Part shown: positions 7,760 through 16,299 of the stretch, one piece after another
How positions within the stretch are numbered: position 1 is the first letter of the stretch
Layout: every line of letters begins with the position of its first letter
Source of the DNA: M3007 sp041741155
Lineage (GTDB): Bacteria; Bacteroidota; Bacteroidia; Chitinophagales; Saprospiraceae
Assembly: GCA_041741155.1 (NCBI GenBank)
Contig: JBGSKO010000182.1
Coordinates: forward strand, 1-19,031
Length of the DNA stretch: 19,031 bases
Direction: 5' to 3'
Notes under the pieces: model-generated
The model's input: only the letters and a program-made list of their open reading frames with translations
Databases searched by the model: none
What the model was told of the DNA's origin: nothing
Translations under genes and position numbers: made by a program

Positions 7760-9012
7760 CCGACGGAAATTGTTTTTATGTATCCTGCGAACGCGCGTTT
7801 CAGCCGGCGCTGGAGGGCCGCCCCGTGGTAGTGCTGTCCAACAACGACGGCTGCGTGGTATCTCGCTCCGACGAAGCCAAGACTCTCGGTATCGAGATGG
7901 GCGCCCCCATACACCAGATTGCCGATTTGGTCCGACGGCAACGTGTGTCGGTGTTTTCCTCCAATTATGCCCTCTACGGCGATATGTCGCGGCGCATGAT
8001 GGCCGTATTGGCCCGCTTTGCCCCGGCCATGGAGGTGTATTCCATTGACGAGGCATTTCTCGATTTCGGGGGAGTAACCAGCCCCAACTGGCGGGATTGC
8101 GGTCTGCACCTCCGCACGGAAGTCCTGCGCCATACGGGCATTCCCGTAGGTGTGGGCATTGCGCCGACGAAGACCTTGGCCAAAGCGGCCAACCACCTGG
8201 CCAAAAAACGACCGGAGTACGGCGGCGTGTGCGTACTGGATACCCCCGACTGCATCGAGGCGGCCCTGCGCACCCTGCCCGTCGGCAAGGTGTGGGGCAT
8301 CGGGGGGCAACATACGAAACGACTCGCTGCCGCCGGCGTGCAAACAGCCTGGGAGTTTACCCAGCTGCCTTCGGACTGGGTGCGCCGGTACCTGAGCGTG
8401 GTGGGCGCCCGGTTGCAACTGGAATTGCAAGGCGTCTCCTGCCTGCCCCTGGAGGCCATGCAGCAGCCCAAAAAAAACATCTGTACCTCGCGTAGTTTCG
8501 GGAAAATGCTCACAGACTTCGGCCCGGTGAGCGAAGCGGTGGCGCACCACGCCCACCGCTGCGCCTGCAAACTGCGCGACCAGCACAGCGCCGCTAACCT
8601 GCTGACCGTATTCCTGCGCACCAACCCCTTCCGGCCCGATCTGCCGCAGTACCATCCGGTACAGACACGGACACTACCGACGGCCACCAACAGCAGCCTC
8701 CTGCTCGTGGGCCATGCCCGGGAAGCCCTGCGCGCCATCTGGCGCGACGGCTATGCCTACAAAAAAGCGGGGGTACTCGTGTCGGGTATCGTGCCGGAAG
8801 ATGCCGTTCAACTCAGTTTCGGCGCTTCAACGGAAGAGACGGACAAACACCGCCGCCTGATGCAGGCCATGGATGCCGTGCGGACACGCTACGGACACGC
8901 GGCTATCGTCGTGGGCGCCCAGGGCACTTCCAATGCCTGGCATTTGCGGCAGCAAAACCTGACGCAGCGGTTTTCGACCTGCTGGTCGGAATTGCTGACG
9001 GTGGGTTTGTAA
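7741..9012 (+). CDS. umuC: UmuC-like Y-family DNA polymerase V catalytic subunit
   Basis: The protein has 423 residues, close to the 422 of E. coli UmuC. It is the error-prone polymerase that copies past DNA lesions together with processed UmuD. The palm-domain acidic residues are present: Asp8 (ALADGN) and Asp103-Glu104 (YSIDEAFLDF). The family block VVVLSNNDGCVVSRSDEAK is intact, followed by the fingers, thumb (helix-hairpin-helix near PVGKVWGIGGQHTKRL) and little-finger domains. The C-terminal DUF4113-type tail runs from about 360 to the end (RLMQAMDAVRTRYG ... LTQRFSTCWSELLTV). VQLSF just before it may be the sliding-clamp binding motif. Two adjacent ATGs (7741, 7747) are possible; 7747 aligns best with E. 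coli MFALCD, 7741 has the better ribosome site. The start overlaps umuD by 19 bases. The gene converges with the next, minus-strand, operon; no clear terminator is seen in the 57 bases between. Confidence 0.96.
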   Translation: MGMYALADGNCFYVSCERAFQPALEGRPVVVLSNNDGCVVSRSDEAKTLGIEMGAPIHQIADLVRRQRVSVFSSNYALYGDMSRRMMAVLARFAPAMEVYSIDEAFLDFGGVTSPNWRDCGLHLRTEVLRHTGIPVGVGIAPTKTLAKAANHLAKKRPEYGGVCVLDTPDCIEAALRTLPVGKVWGIGGQHTKRLAAAGVQTAWEFTQLPSDWVRRYLSVVGARLQLELQGVSCLPLEAMQQPKKNICTSRSFGKMLTDFGPVSEAVAHHAHRCACKLRDQHSAANLLTVFLRTNPFRPDLPQYHPVQTRTLPTATNSSLLLVGHAREALRAIWRDGYAYKKAGVLVSGIVPEDAVQLSFGASTEETDKHRRLMQAMDAVRTRYGHAAIVVGAQGTSNAWHLRQQNLTQRFSTCWSELLTVGL

Positions 9013-9069
9013 GACAACAGGCAAAAGAGCAAACTGATGAGGCAACTCACCTTTCCAGTGCAATACGCG

Positions 9070-10995
9070 TCACCTTCGAAAATTCGGGAACGCTTCTGCG
9101 ATCAGTCCCTCAAAAGCCGGCGTACCATGCAGCAGCTTCAAATCTTTATCGGATATAATATGCTCCGGCTGATCAAAACCATACTTGATGGCCAGACGCA
9201 GGGACTCCAGGGCGGCATCGGCTTGCCCACGCTGCTGTGCTTGCACACAAGCCAGGTTGTAGTGCGCGTCGGGCAATTCCGGGTCAATTTTCAGGGCACG
9301 CAGGTATAAAACAGCAGCAGAGTCAAGCATACCCTGTTTTTGATAAACGACCCCGAGATTCACATAGCCCTCGGGGTTCCAAGGGCCGAGGCTTATGGCC
9401 GTAAAACCGGCCTCATTGGCTTCAGCAAGGCGGTTTTGTTGCTGCAAAACAAGGCTAAGATTGATGTGCGGAATGCTCCAGGTTGGTGAGCGCTCCAGCG
9501 CGAGCAGCAAGTAATCCTCTGCTGCCCGGTAGTGCCGCATCATAGAGGATGCCACACCCATTTCATTGAACAGGAAAGCGGCCTCCGGTTCCAGCTGGAC
9601 GGCACGCCACAGGTGCTGCATCGCCAGGGGCAGGAGTAGCGTATCGGCATTATCGTGTTGGGCATCCAGGCGCAGGGCAAGTGCCTCAAAGTACAAGCGC
9701 TTGACCTCGATCAACTGGCGCATAAAATGGTTGGCGCCCAGCAAGTCGGCTGTGCGCTGGAGGTACTGCGGGTATAGTTTGTAGTAGTTGTGATCCTTGC
9801 GGCGGCGCGCCAGTTCTTGTGCACTGGTTTGCAGGTATGCATTGATGGCTTGTTGAGTTTCATCCTGATAAGCCACTGCCATGCGGCGCTGGAGATGTCG
9901 GCGTACCGGTGCGAGACTTTCGATTTGCAACAGGCTGTCCAGCAACGTAGCCGCACAGCGCGTCGGCGGGGTGAGCAATTGACCGAGACGGATGGCCAGG
10001 ATAAAATCCTCATACATCCGCTGTGCCGCAGCATCGCCATGAGCGGCCATGAGGTCGTCCAGGGGTTGCACCTCCAATTGCAAAATTGGAGTTTGGGTAC
10101 GTTCTTCCTGTGCGGCCAGTTTTTCCCGCGACTGGCCGGCAGCAGCCTTGCAGAGCCAGTCATTTTTGTCCGAAACGGCAATATATGCGCACCGACCAGC
10201 CCAATCCTGCTTTTTTTCGGGTGTTTTCAAATAGCGCAAGAGTTCGGGTACATACACTTTTTCATTGTAGTCGGCATCAGCCAAGCCGAGGAGGCCGCGC
10301 AGCAGGGCGTTGCCAAAGGAACGGCCGGCGGCCAGCGAATCGGTAGCGCTGGCCACCGGGGTCGTCATTTTTTCAAAAAAAAGCCCGCCACGGATCTCGG
10401 ATCCTGCCCAGCGTTCCAGACTTTGGAGGGTAGGCTTGTACGGTGTGATCTCAACAGCTGCGAATACGCGGGCGCCTTTGCGCGCCGCCGCTTCTGCCAA
10501 CAGCGTCGTCAGGCGCGTGAGTGCCATGGCGCCGGCATCGGCCGGCACCGCGGGCGAGTCAAAGAACAACAACATAGCATCGGAGCGCGCTCTGATCTGG
10601 CCGTATGTACTCACAAAAAGAATAATCTTGTCGCCTTGTCGGCTCTCCGCCACCATCCAGTCCAGCGCGTTGGCTACTTTGGCCAGGGTGGCCTGCTCGT
10701 TGGTCAGCAATACCAGATTTTCCCATGCGACACTGCCGCCGGCAGGTGTTCTCAAAAATGCAGCAAATGCTTCGGCATCGCGCCGGGCATTTGGCAGTGC
10801 GCCAAAGTCCTCGTTCTGGAAACACCCGGCCCCGACTACGAGTGCGCGTATAACACCGCGCTCGCCCGAGGCGCTACCGGTAAGCGTAGGGGAAAAAACG
10901 GGATGGAAATACCGGATGGTTGTCTCCTGCGCCTGAGTACAATACCCACGGCCGACAAGCAAAAAAAGCGGGAGGATGAAGTGGCGGAGTAGCAT
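9070..10995 (-). CDS. Exported caspase-fold pseudoenzyme with C-terminal TPRs
   Basis: The 641-residue product starts with a signal peptide (MLLRHFILPLFLLVGRGYCTQAQ). Residues ~47-200 follow the layout of C14 caspase-like domains: VIRALVVGAGCF, then NARRDAEAFAAFL, then ENLVLLTNEQAT, then DKIILFVSTYG. The strand that normally ends SGHG reads STYG, so the catalytic His is Tyr131. Where DACHSG is expected the protein reads VEITPYK, placing Thr184 at the nucleophile Cys position. Both catalytic residues are thus absent. Residues ~330-440 are helical and unassigned. About four TPRs occupy ~450-620 (FNEMGVASSMMRHYRAAEDY, VNLGVVYQKQGMLDSA, AHYNLACVQAQQRG). A periplasmic scaffold or decoy role for the active protease two genes upstream is inferred. 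It is the third gene of the operon, 31 bases after the previous stop. Confidence 0.8.
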   Translation of the reverse strand: MLLRHFILPLFLLVGRGYCTQAQETTIRYFHPVFSPTLTGSASGERGVIRALVVGAGCFQNEDFGALPNARRDAEAFAAFLRTPAGGSVAWENLVLLTNEQATLAKVANALDWMVAESRQGDKIILFVSTYGQIRARSDAMLLFFDSPAVPADAGAMALTRLTTLLAEAAARKGARVFAAVEITPYKPTLQSLERWAGSEIRGGLFFEKMTTPVASATDSLAAGRSFGNALLRGLLGLADADYNEKVYVPELLRYLKTPEKKQDWAGRCAYIAVSDKNDWLCKAAAGQSREKLAAQEERTQTPILQLEVQPLDDLMAAHGDAAAQRMYEDFILAIRLGQLLTPPTRCAATLLDSLLQIESLAPVRRHLQRRMAVAYQDETQQAINAYLQTSAQELARRRKDHNYYKLYPQYLQRTADLLGANHFMRQLIEVKRLYFEALALRLDAQHDNADTLLLPLAMQHLWRAVQLEPEAAFLFNEMGVASSMMRHYRAAEDYLLLALERSPTWSIPHINLSLVLQQQNRLAEANEAGFTAISLGPWNPEGYVNLGVVYQKQGMLDSAAVLYLRALKIDPELPDAHYNLACVQAQQRGQADAALESLRLAIKYGFDQPEHIISDKDLKLLHGTPAFEGLIAEAFPNFRR

Positions 10996-10997
10996 AT

Positions 10998-11030
10998 TGA
11001 GCGATGAGTGATGAGCGATGAACTCATCAC
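10998..11030. repeat. Short-word repeat and hairpin at an operon junction
   Basis: TGAGCGATGA occurs at 10998-11007 and again at 11012-11021. GTGATGAG at 11008-11015 pairs perfectly with CTCATCAC at 11023-11030 around a 7-base loop, and the hairpin covers the stop codon of the upstream gene. No T-run follows, so it is not a standard terminator. It fills nearly the whole gap between the second and third genes of the operon. Confidence 0.65.
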
Positions 11031-12613
11031 CCGCCTACGTTGAACGAAATCCCCACGAAGTAGCCCAGTTCGTACCCCGAGCGCGTGGGTATATCGCCGA
11101 GGGTCGGGTCGAACGGATCGCCCACTTTGAACCCCTTGGCCAGGCGTTTGACTGGTCCGGCGCTTATCCCACCGCTCAGCACGATGCGTTGTCCGCGCCC
11201 AAAGAGAAAACTGGGGCCGAGGTAAAAATTCAGGGCCGTGAGGTTGCTGTTGCTCAGCGGGATGCCGATTCCGAAGGTACCTGCCACGGCGACACCCCGG
11301 CGACTGTTATTCGGATAAAAATGCACGAACGTCGTCAGCGCGGGTTGCACAATACCGCTTTCTTCAGCTACGATGGCGTTCTCGCGCACGCTGAACTCTT
11401 CTGCGGGGTCGAACATACGCCCGAATCCGACACCGAAGCCCGTACTGATGCGCAAGCCGCCCTGCGTTTCCAATTTAACCGTCTTGGTTTTGGAGCCTGC
11501 CTTTTTATCACTGGCGGCGTTGAGTACCGAATCCAGCGGCACAAAGCGCGCGGTGGCGATCACCGTGCTTTTCTCCACGGAGATGGCTACAGGGTATGCG
11601 AACGGCTGGTCGGCCAGTTCACGGAATTTCATCTGTAGCGCCAGCATTTCCTCCAGGGTAAGTGTTTTGGTCGCTTCCGTTTGGCCGGCGATGTACGCTT
11701 CCATTTGTTGACGCAGGTTGCCGCTTTGGCCGGTGAGGTCGCGCAGGTCGGCGGAAAACTCATCCAGGGCCGGGCTTTTGATGTCCAGATCGCTCAGTTG
11801 CCGGGTGATCGGGCTAAGGTTAGCCAACTGCACGTCAAACGCGCGTTGTTTACCCTGGAGCGCCTGCAAGAGGCGGCGTTTGGTTTGGGGCCGGTCCTGC
11901 CATTGAAAAGCGTCGGTCAGTTGCAGGGCATCGGCCGGTTTCTCCGGAAAAATCATAGCCTGGTATTCCGCCGCGATTCTGCGAATCATGGAAGGTTTGA
12001 TGCGCGGGTTCACGAGCAACTGGTCGAGGTGTTTACCGGCGAGTTGTGCGGCCCGTTCCGAGCGTTCCATTGTTTGTATTTCCTGGCAAATTTCCGTCAT
12101 TTCCGCTTGAATTTGCGCCAGCACCTGCAATTGCGCCTGCGCTTCAGTCATCAGTTGTTGCGCCCCCCGGGAATTGCCGAAAAGATCGGCCAGCCGCAAG
12201 CTGTTTTGGCCCATGCTGAGCAGCGGAAGGTCCATGAATGATAACGGACCGGCGCCGCCCGCGCCGGCAGTTCCGCCCAGCGCCGGCATCAGCATACCCA
12301 TCAGCCCGGCGCCGCCGGTGCCGGTGCTGGCGCCGCCCGACCAGCCCTCGGTATTGCTCTGCTCGATTTCTACATCAGCCTGGTACAGGTACGGATTGAA
12401 TTCCGTAAAGTGCAGCACCACAAAATCTCCTTTTCGGATTTTGGGCTGCAGTACCGATTTCCCTTCCTTTTTGTAGGTGATGCTGTCCGTAAACAGATCA
12501 TAATACATTTGCAGGTCCTGTGCTTGCAGGAATTGGGCGTTCAGCAAAAACGCCAGCGTCGCCAGTCGGAATACCGCCGGGAGGTTTTGAGCAGGATGGG
12601 TTGTGCGTTTCAT
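11027..12613 (-). CDS. Exported coiled-coil protein with beta-barrel-like C terminus
   Basis: The protein has 528 residues and no recognised family. A signal peptide occupies residues ~1-32 (FRLATLAFLLNAQFLQAQ). A short domain at ~33-85 is followed by a Gly/Ala-rich stretch at ~92-122. Residues ~140-330 are strongly helical with Gln/Glu/Leu heptad character (QLMTEAQAQLQVLAQIQAEM), likely coiled coil. The C-terminal ~150 residues alternate hydrophobic and polar positions with many glycines and aromatics (LRISTGFGVGFGRMF, FGIGIPLSNSNLTALNFYLG, YELGYFVGISFNVGG), which suggests outer-membrane strands, though too few for a full-size barrel on its own. The ATG lies 2 bases after the stop of the caspase gene, implying translational coupling and a shared complex or pathway. 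It could be an outer-membrane anchor or partner for the proteases. Confidence 0.75.
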   Translation of the reverse strand: MKRTTHPAQNLPAVFRLATLAFLLNAQFLQAQDLQMYYDLFTDSITYKKEGKSVLQPKIRKGDFVVLHFTEFNPYLYQADVEIEQSNTEGWSGGASTGTGGAGLMGMLMPALGGTAGAGGAGPLSFMDLPLLSMGQNSLRLADLFGNSRGAQQLMTEAQAQLQVLAQIQAEMTEICQEIQTMERSERAAQLAGKHLDQLLVNPRIKPSMIRRIAAEYQAMIFPEKPADALQLTDAFQWQDRPQTKRRLLQALQGKQRAFDVQLANLSPITRQLSDLDIKSPALDEFSADLRDLTGQSGNLRQQMEAYIAGQTEATKTLTLEEMLALQMKFRELADQPFAYPVAISVEKSTVIATARFVPLDSVLNAASDKKAGSKTKTVKLETQGGLRISTGFGVGFGRMFDPAEEFSVRENAIVAEESGIVQPALTTFVHFYPNNSRRGVAVAGTFGIGIPLSNSNLTALNFYLGPSFLFGRGQRIVLSGGISAGPVKRLAKGFKVGDPFDPTLGDIPTRSGYELGYFVGISFNVGG

Positions 12614-12615
12614 AT

Positions 12616-14643
12616 TTATTTATCAATGATAAAGGTGGTCGAATGAACATGCAGAGAACTGGCGGACAGGTTTGCGGGCGAAATGCCCCGCGTGGTATCT
12701 GCGCAAATTAACGGGCGAAAATCCACGGGTTCTTCAGTTGCAATAAGTTTGAATACTTCAACCCCGGCTGGCGGGCCAATGGTAAAAATTTTGGGAACAT
12801 CCACTGTCTGGCCCGGACTTACGCGGAACTCGGCAGGCGTCTCGGTATTGCCCGGGATAAGCGGGGTGATCACGTTGTCGGGCTGAATATCCAGCAGGGT
12901 GAAGTACGCCGCTTTGGTTCCCCGGTTGGTAACCCGAATTTTCAGAACATCGCCATTCTGGAAATGCAGATTGCCAAGGGCATCCCGCTTGGAGTCGAGC
13001 GGGATCGTTGCCGTTTCCATCAGCGTGTTCGGGTTTATCTGTATGGGCACGATTTCAAAATCCACGTTCAGGTAGCTTCCCCGCGCCTCTAATTTTCGGA
13101 AGTGCTTGCTACTGAGGTAGCACTTCATTTGGCGGAGGATACTGTCTGCAGCGATATCCGGTGCCGTATTCGCGTCGCTTTCTGCCAGCAACATGTCACC
13201 GGCGCCGATGAGTTGTGTACTGGTGCCGGCGGCAACCACATAGACCTCGGGCGCTTCGTCGAGCCGAAACATGAGGTAATCCGGCAGTTTTCGCTGGAGC
13301 GCCAGGCGCACCGGGTGGTTTTCGGGCAATTGGATCGAAAGGCCAAGCCGCAGATCGCCGAAGTTGTGTTTCAGGACATAAATCCAGCACGACCGGGCCA
13401 TTTCATCCCGCAGGGAATTATCTAATTGCAGCGTTGCCTCAAACGGCAGCGCGCGGGTTACGGTACCCTTTGCCAGCGGTGTGGCACGACTTGGGTCGCG
13501 GGTTTCGGCGGGGTATAAGGCTACCACCGCACCTTCGTTCAGGCCGTGTACCCACCCGGCATTCACCACGACGGATCCGGGATCGTTCCAGCGCGTCACG
13601 CGGTAGTACGCCGGGCGTTCCAGTAGCCGGCCGCCGAGCAGTTCCTGGTCGAGGGAGCCCTCTGCCTGGGGCTGCTGGTTCGGCGCGGTATTGCTCATTT
13701 CCTGGCGGATTTGGTCAAACAATCCCCGGTAAGTGGTGCTGGGCGATGCCTGGCTGAGTTTTTTACTCAAGGCATACGACAGCGAGCCGAGCAATTGGCC
13801 TTGTTCATTGCGGGCTTCGAAATTGAGCTGATTGTGCGCCGAGCCAAAAAAGGCGACCATCGGGGCGAGTTCGGCGGCGCCAACGGCGCCGAACTGGGGC
13901 GCCGAGTAGCCGTCGCCGGTGCGTTGGGCGGCGCTGCTTTTATACTCGTCGGAGGCCATGGCTACATCGGTACCGCGGGCAGGCGCCATGCCGCGGGTGC
14001 CGGTGCCGGAGTGACAGGCATCGAGTACGACCATGAGGTTGCCCGATGGGCCGAGGCGTTGGCGCACGTCACTGAATATGCGGTTGAGTTCGTCGTCGCG
14101 GATGAGGTTTTCGCCCTGATACACACCTGCCTGGTAGCGCAGGGGCGAATCGTGGGGAACAATAGCCTCGTCGTAGCCGTCGAGCTCGTCGCCGTTGTCG
14201 TCGGCCACTTGTTGTCCGTGTCCGGAAAACTGGAAATACACCACGTCGCCGCGTTGTATGCGGGGCAGCAGCACCGCGTTCCAGATGTTCAGAATACCTG
14301 CGCGGGTAGCCTGTTGGTCTTTCAGGATAAAGATATTCTCGTCGGGGAAGCCGCGCTGGCGCAGGGCGTCGCTGATGACGAAGATGTCGTTCGAGGAATT
14401 AATACGTTGCCAGCCGCCCTCCACCGGGTAGTCGCCGATACCGATGAGCAGGGCAAACTTGCGGCCTGTTTGAGCGGAGGCAGCGGAAATACCGAGCAGC
14501 AGGAGCCCAGCAAACAGGAACCGCAGCGCAGCGCTGTGGAATCGCGGAGGCAGGGGGCGGAAATGACTCGGGGATGCTGCCGAAAAAAGCCGGATACAGC
14601 GTGGCCCAAACAGGACGGATAACAGCACGGAAAGGGTGTTCAT
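12616..14643 (-). CDS. Exported caspase-like (C14) cysteine protease with DUF4384-like tail
   Basis: The 675-residue product has the full caspase/metacaspase signature. Residues ~61-345 form the domain: KFALLIGIGDYP, DIFVISDALRQRGF, DVVYFQFSGHGQQ (catalytic His142) and LMVVLDACHSG (catalytic Cys210). DDNGDELDGYDEA after the His is the acidic loop typical of metacaspase-like members. Residues ~557-645 resemble DUF4384 (FQNGDVLKIRVTN ... YFTLLDIQPDN ... ITPLIPGN), often found behind bacterial C14 domains. The export segment is LRFLFAGLLLLGISAASA, ending at ~58; the ~40 residues before it make an unusually long n-region. The ATG at 14643 was chosen over a TTG three codons upstream. It is first in the three-gene operon and divergent from the exported-protein/ECF genes. 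Family specificity ranges from Arg/Lys to Asp; it cannot be set here. Confidence 0.92.
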   Translation of the reverse strand: MNTLSVLLSVLFGPRCIRLFSAASPSHFRPLPPRFHSAALRFLFAGLLLLGISAASAQTGRKFALLIGIGDYPVEGGWQRINSSNDIFVISDALRQRGFPDENIFILKDQQATRAGILNIWNAVLLPRIQRGDVVYFQFSGHGQQVADDNGDELDGYDEAIVPHDSPLRYQAGVYQGENLIRDDELNRIFSDVRQRLGPSGNLMVVLDACHSGTGTRGMAPARGTDVAMASDEYKSSAAQRTGDGYSAPQFGAVGAAELAPMVAFFGSAHNQLNFEARNEQGQLLGSLSYALSKKLSQASPSTTYRGLFDQIRQEMSNTAPNQQPQAEGSLDQELLGGRLLERPAYYRVTRWNDPGSVVVNAGWVHGLNEGAVVALYPAETRDPSRATPLAKGTVTRALPFEATLQLDNSLRDEMARSCWIYVLKHNFGDLRLGLSIQLPENHPVRLALQRKLPDYLMFRLDEAPEVYVVAAGTSTQLIGAGDMLLAESDANTAPDIAADSILRQMKCYLSSKHFRKLEARGSYLNVDFEIVPIQINPNTLMETATIPLDSKRDALGNLHFQNGDVLKIRVTNRGTKAAYFTLLDIQPDNVITPLIPGNTETPAEFRVSPGQTVDVPKIFTIGPPAGVEVFKLIATEEPVDFRPLICADTTRGISPANLSASSLHVHSTTFIIDK

Positions 14644-14855
14644 CACAAACAAAGTTTTAAATGATACATGCGCTATTTATCCCGGAGCGAGGGAAAGGTT
14701 ATCAGGTATCGATGGAATTTCTGCGCCGAAAAGTAACAAAGTTTGGCAGGTTGGAATGTGCAAAAAATAATTTCTCCCCGCTGATAACTTGTTTCCAATA
14801 GTGCGATGAATGGGTATCTTACACCACATCCTCTTCACTTAAAAAGCACTTTCCT
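14644..14855. promoter_or_regulatory. Divergent promoter region of the caspase operon and exported-protein gene
   Basis: About 212 bases lie between the divergent starts. GTTATCAG at 14698-14705 and CTGATAAC at 14781-14788 are exact inverted 8-mers 75 bases apart, which might be a paired site but could arise by chance. On the plus side TTG at 14789-14791 with TATCTT at 14815-14820 is a weak match to the Bacteroidota -33/-7 promoter form. No convincing promoter was seen on the minus side. Confidence 0.35.
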
Positions 14856-15512
14856 ATGAAAAATTTTTTTGTGCGTGCACTTGGCGCCGCTTTCTGCTTC
14901 ACAGCACTGATCAACCCGCTTTCGGCCCAGAACAAAAACGCCGGCACAACCACGGCGATTAACGGCTCGGGGTCGCTTACGCAGCCGGTTACCTCAACAA
15001 TCACCGCGCCGAACGATGCCCTCAAAGTTAACATCGCAGACAACAGCAGCATTGACTACTGGTTCTACTCGGTAGATGGCACGGGGGCCACCAAACTGGT
15101 CCAAACCAATAAGGACGTCAAACCCACAGCCCCGGGCAGTGCAGTTGACCTCAGTCTGAGCGCGGCCGGCTCGGCAAGCGTTATGTTGGTTATCTCGGCT
15201 GCCAGTGATCAAGACGTCGTAGTCTCCGCTGTGCCCGATGCCACCACGCCTTCTACTTCTTGTACTAAGGTATTAGAGTCTGACAACAACTATGCAGTGA
15301 TTGACCTCCTTCCAGGAACGAACGTAAAGTACGAACTCTGGGTTAAAAAGACCCCCTTGGATAATGATTTCGCCAAGCAATATGCCGGCACGCTATCAGA
15401 CGATATGGTACTGGGCGACCCGGATGCGTTTGAGATCAGAGTGGTATTAACTATGCCGCAGGGCGATGGTTCTGCCACGGTTTCCTTCAGCGAAACAAAG
15501 CCGCAGAAATAA
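14856..15512 (+). CDS. Small exported protein, family not recognised
   Basis: The 218-residue protein begins with a clear signal peptide (MKNFFVRALGAAFCFTALINPLSA, cleavage after Ala24). The mature part is rich in Ser, Thr, Ala and Asp and reads as beta-sandwich-like (DALKVNIADNSSIDYWFYSVD, SAASDQDVVVSAVPDATTPS, YELWVKKTPLDND). A single Cys is left at about residue 135 after processing. There is no lipobox, T9SS sorting domain or catalytic motif, so it is probably a soluble periplasmic or secreted protein. It has its own terminator and lies between the caspase operon and the ECF sigma gene, making it a candidate substrate or ligand of the neighbouring system; that is a guess from position. 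Confidence 0.8.
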   Translation: MKNFFVRALGAAFCFTALINPLSAQNKNAGTTTAINGSGSLTQPVTSTITAPNDALKVNIADNSSIDYWFYSVDGTGATKLVQTNKDVKPTAPGSAVDLSLSAAGSASVMLVISAASDQDVVVSAVPDATTPSTSCTKVLESDNNYAVIDLLPGTNVKYELWVKKTPLDNDFAKQYAGTLSDDMVLGDPDAFEIRVVLTMPQGDGSATVSFSETKPQK

Positions 15513-15544
15513 CAACAGGAGCATAACACATAACTTGCAGCACG

Positions 15545-15581
15545 CGGGTCAGAGGCAATCTCTGGCCCGTTTTTGTTTTTG
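15545..15581 (+). terminator. Intrinsic terminator after the exported-protein gene
   Basis: CGGGTCAGAG at 15545-15554 pairs with CTCTGGCCCG at 15560-15569 (10 bp, one G-U) around a 5-base loop, followed by TTTTTGTTTTTG. This is a textbook factor-independent terminator and separates the gene from the ECF sigma factor downstream. Confidence 0.9.
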
Positions 15582-15646
15582 TCATCGTACTTTAGCGACG
15601 AAAAAAAATACCACTTGATGATAACGAAAACCCAACATCAGTATTA

Positions 15647-16219
15647 ATGGACAACGCATTGAAGTACGAATCAGATGAAGTCCTGCTGGATGCCTTGCGA
15701 AAGAGCGAGCCGGCAGCCTTCGAGTTCCTCTACCGGCAGTACTACCGGATGGTGGCCAAACAAGTAAACGAACGAGGCTTATCGGATGCCGATGCACAAG
15801 ACCTCTTCCAGGAGGTACTGCTGGTGCTAGTGCGCAAAACCCAGGAGCCGAGCTTCGAGCTAAGTGCAAAGCTGGGCACCTTTTTGTTTGCCATTGCCCG
15901 GAACCTGTTGCTGAAAAAAAGCGGCAAACCAACGGATATGCATTTGGACGATGAAACGTTGTTTCGCTTGGGGACTCAAATGCCGGATACTGATCCCGCC
16001 CTGCAGGAAGAACGGCTCAATGCCGTGGTTGGTTGCCTGGCGCTACTCGAAGCCGACTGCCGCACCCTGCTGATGCTCTCCTTTTTTGAAAAACGCTCGC
16101 AAGCAGAAATTGCAGAAGCAATGGGCTATACCGAAGCGTTTGTCAAAGTAAAAAAACACCGATGCCTGAACTACCTGCGTAAACTAGTTAAACAACACCC
16201 GCTTTTCAAAGACGACTAA
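15647..16219 (+). CDS. ECF-family RNA polymerase sigma factor
   Basis: The 190-residue protein has the two-domain layout of extracytoplasmic-function sigma-70 factors. Region 2 lies at ~24-92 (AFEFLYRQYYRMVAKQV, DAQDLFQEVLLVLVRK, LGTFLFAIARNLLLKK) and binds core polymerase and the -10 element. Region 4 lies at ~125-182 with a helix-turn-helix near 150-175 (SQAEIAEAMGYTEAFVKVKKHR), which reads the -35 element. Region 3 is absent, as expected. Two cysteines (Cys130, Cys138) lie at the start of region 4. The gene sits after a terminator, so it has its own promoter, and it is followed on the same strand by a single-pass TPR protein that looks like its regulator. Target promoters are unknown; the divergent region and its own upstream region are natural candidates. 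Confidence 0.95.
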   Translation: MDNALKYESDEVLLDALRKSEPAAFEFLYRQYYRMVAKQVNERGLSDADAQDLFQEVLLVLVRKTQEPSFELSAKLGTFLFAIARNLLLKKSGKPTDMHLDDETLFRLGTQMPDTDPALQEERLNAVVGCLALLEADCRTLLMLSFFEKRSQAEIAEAMGYTEAFVKVKKHRCLNYLRKLVKQHPLFKDD

Positions 16220-16299
16220 AACAACGCCTTATGAACGCAAGAAATAGCCCCAGCCGCCCCGGCAAAACAAATCCTGACAAATCTTTAATACCACGCTTT

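Noticed and set aside
9013..9069. Terminator between the convergent umuC and pseudo-caspase genes
   Set aside because: Only a 4-bp stem (TGAG/CTCA) with no T-run is visible.
9790..10992. 400-codon open frame on the plus strand opposite the pseudo-caspase gene
   Set aside because: Cys/Arg-rich translation with no domain pattern; the opposite strand has signal peptide, caspase-like strands and TPRs.
13711..14622. 303-codon open frame on the plus strand opposite the caspase gene
   Set aside because: The minus strand encodes the SGHG and DACHSG motifs; the plus frame is a shadow.
15582..15646. Promoter for the ECF sigma gene (TACTTTAG at 15588)
   Set aside because: It nearly matches TAnnTTTG but no -33 element is found at suitable spacing, so it was not called.
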